Below, piece after piece: positions 5,739 through 6,243 of a stretch of 6,243 nucleotides of DNA; within the stretch, counting starts at the first letter, position 1; each line of letters opens with the position of its first letter. Below the pieces are notes generated by a model. That model saw only the letters and a program-made list of their open reading frames with translations. It did no database searches and was not told where the DNA came from. Location: NCBI GenBank assembly GCA_023139025.1, contig JAGLOH010000138.1, positions 1-6,243 of the forward strand. Reading direction: 5' to 3'. The translations under genes and the position numbers were made by a program. This DNA comes from Candidatus Heimdallarchaeota archaeon. Lineage in GTDB: Archaea > Asgardarchaeota > Heimdallarchaeia > Heimdallarchaeales > Heimdallarchaeaceae.

Positions 5739-6243
5739 CTATTTTTCAACCTCTTCGATCTGTTCATCTTCGTGAAGTTCTCCGCTCCATACTTTGCTAA
5801 CACCTTTTTGTTTACGGATATTGAAGAATATGAAGATTGTAGCTAATCCCCCAAACAGAATTGCTAACAACCAAAAACCAAATTGGGATCCTTCAGCTTC
5901 TTTGTTAACATTTAATCTAATCTCACCAGTATCTGTTATCCAGTTTTTTCCATCAGAAACTGCAACTTTGAGATAGTAAGATCCGGGTTGAAAATCCTGA
6001 ACATCCCAGAAAAAGCTTGTTTCGTTAATGAGATTACTTGCCAATACAGTCCAATCGTACCCATCAGGGGATACCATTACTGAACAATTCAAACTGTCTT
6101 CATCTTCATCTGACATTGACCAGCTAATCGTATAATTTTCGAAAACCTGGTTGGGACTTCTTGGATTTGTGACTTCTATAGAAGGTAAGCTGTTTGAATA
6201 TGTTAATTGAGGACCTTCCGCCATGAAAACTAGAGCATTGAAT
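5739..6243 (-). CDS. C-terminal part of a surface protein: Ig/FN3-like domain, membrane anchor and acidic cytosolic tail (5' end outside window)
   Basis: The frame stays open to the right edge: six codons lie before the ATG at 6224 (Phe-Asn-Ala-Leu-Val-Phe), so that ATG is most likely internal and only the C terminus is seen. Numbering from that ATG, residues about 14-107 form a beta-sandwich of the Ig/FN3 type common in archaeal cell-surface proteins. Its core pattern is Tyr-Thr-Ile-Ser-Trp (31-35), Asp-Gly-Tyr-Asp-Trp (54-58), Phe-Trp-Asp-Val (72-75), Pro-Gly-Ser-Tyr-Tyr-Leu-Lys-Val (80-87) and Ser-Asp-Gly (90-92). One transmembrane helix spans about 115-135, followed by Arg-Lys-Gln-Lys and an acidic tail to 161. 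The topology is that of a type I anchored protein with the domain outside. Three N-glycosylation sequons (Asn30, Asn46, Asn67) lie in the outer part. The missing N-terminal part could be an adhesin, S-layer-like protein or surface protease; this cannot be told here. Confidence 0.8.
   Translation of the reverse strand, partial: FNALVFMAEGPQLTYSNSLPSIEVTNPRSPNQVFENYTISWSMSDEDEDSLNCSVMVSPDGYDWTVLASNLINETSFFWDVQDFQPGSYYLKVAVSDGKNWITDTGEIRLNVNKEAEGSQFGFWLLAILFGGLATIFIFFNIRKQKGVSKVWSGELHEDEQIEEVEK

Noticed and set aside
5794..5976. Plus-strand open frame of 60 codons within the surface-protein gene
   Set aside because: It is antisense to the transmembrane and beta-domain coding region; no sign of independent coding.
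1..6243. tRNA or rRNA genes, CRISPR arrays, insertion sequences, defence genes
   Set aside because: No cloverleaf-like GGTTCGAATCC core, no spaced direct repeats, no transposase or defence motifs were seen, and nearly all the window is occupied by genes.

Overview
The window most likely comes from an archaeon, and several features suggest an Asgard-type lineage. The DNA is AT-rich. Promoters look like archaeal TATA boxes, and in at least one case the TATA box sits 24-29 bases before the ATG, as for a leaderless mRNA. Shine-Dalgarno sites are scarce. Two proteins carry folds that are abundant in Asgard genomes: a probable degenerate Ras-like GTPase domain behind a winged-helix-like segment, and a seven-helix membrane protein with a cytosolic longin/roadblock-like domain. 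The assignment rests on protein architecture only; there is no rRNA or ribosomal protein gene to confirm it.

Layout. (1) Positions 3-1194, + strand: two overlapping genes for unrecognised membrane proteins. The first is cut by the left edge and has about three helices and an acidic tail. The second has about six helices, an internal two-helix repeat and a basic tail. (2) Positions 1186-2079, - strand: the winged-helix/pseudo-GTPase protein, overlapping the preceding gene tail to tail by 9 bases. (3) Positions 2164-3153, + strand: a TauE/SafE-family anion exporter starting at TTG behind a good Shine-Dalgarno, divergent from the pseudo-GTPase gene across an 84-base region with a nearly symmetrical TATA element. 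(4) Positions 3155-4471, - strand: UDP-N-acetylglucosamine 2-epimerase (wecB type) with an extra C-terminal domain of about 60 residues, convergent with the transporter and separated from it by one base. (5) Positions 4516-5658, - strand: the 7TM longin/roadblock-like protein. (6) Positions 5739-6243, - strand: the C-terminal end of a surface protein with an Ig/FN3-like domain, one membrane anchor and an acidic cytosolic tail, followed by a stem-loop/T-tract terminator.

The genes do not form one clear pathway. Shared themes are the cell envelope (membrane proteins, a glycan-precursor enzyme, a surface protein with three N-glycosylation sequons) and Asgard-like signalling folds (pseudo-GTPase, membrane-tethered longin/roadblock). 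Each right-hand minus-strand gene seems to have its own promoter, so they are probably not one operon. No RNA gene, CRISPR array, insertion sequence or attachment site was seen, and there is no non-coding stretch above 100 bases.
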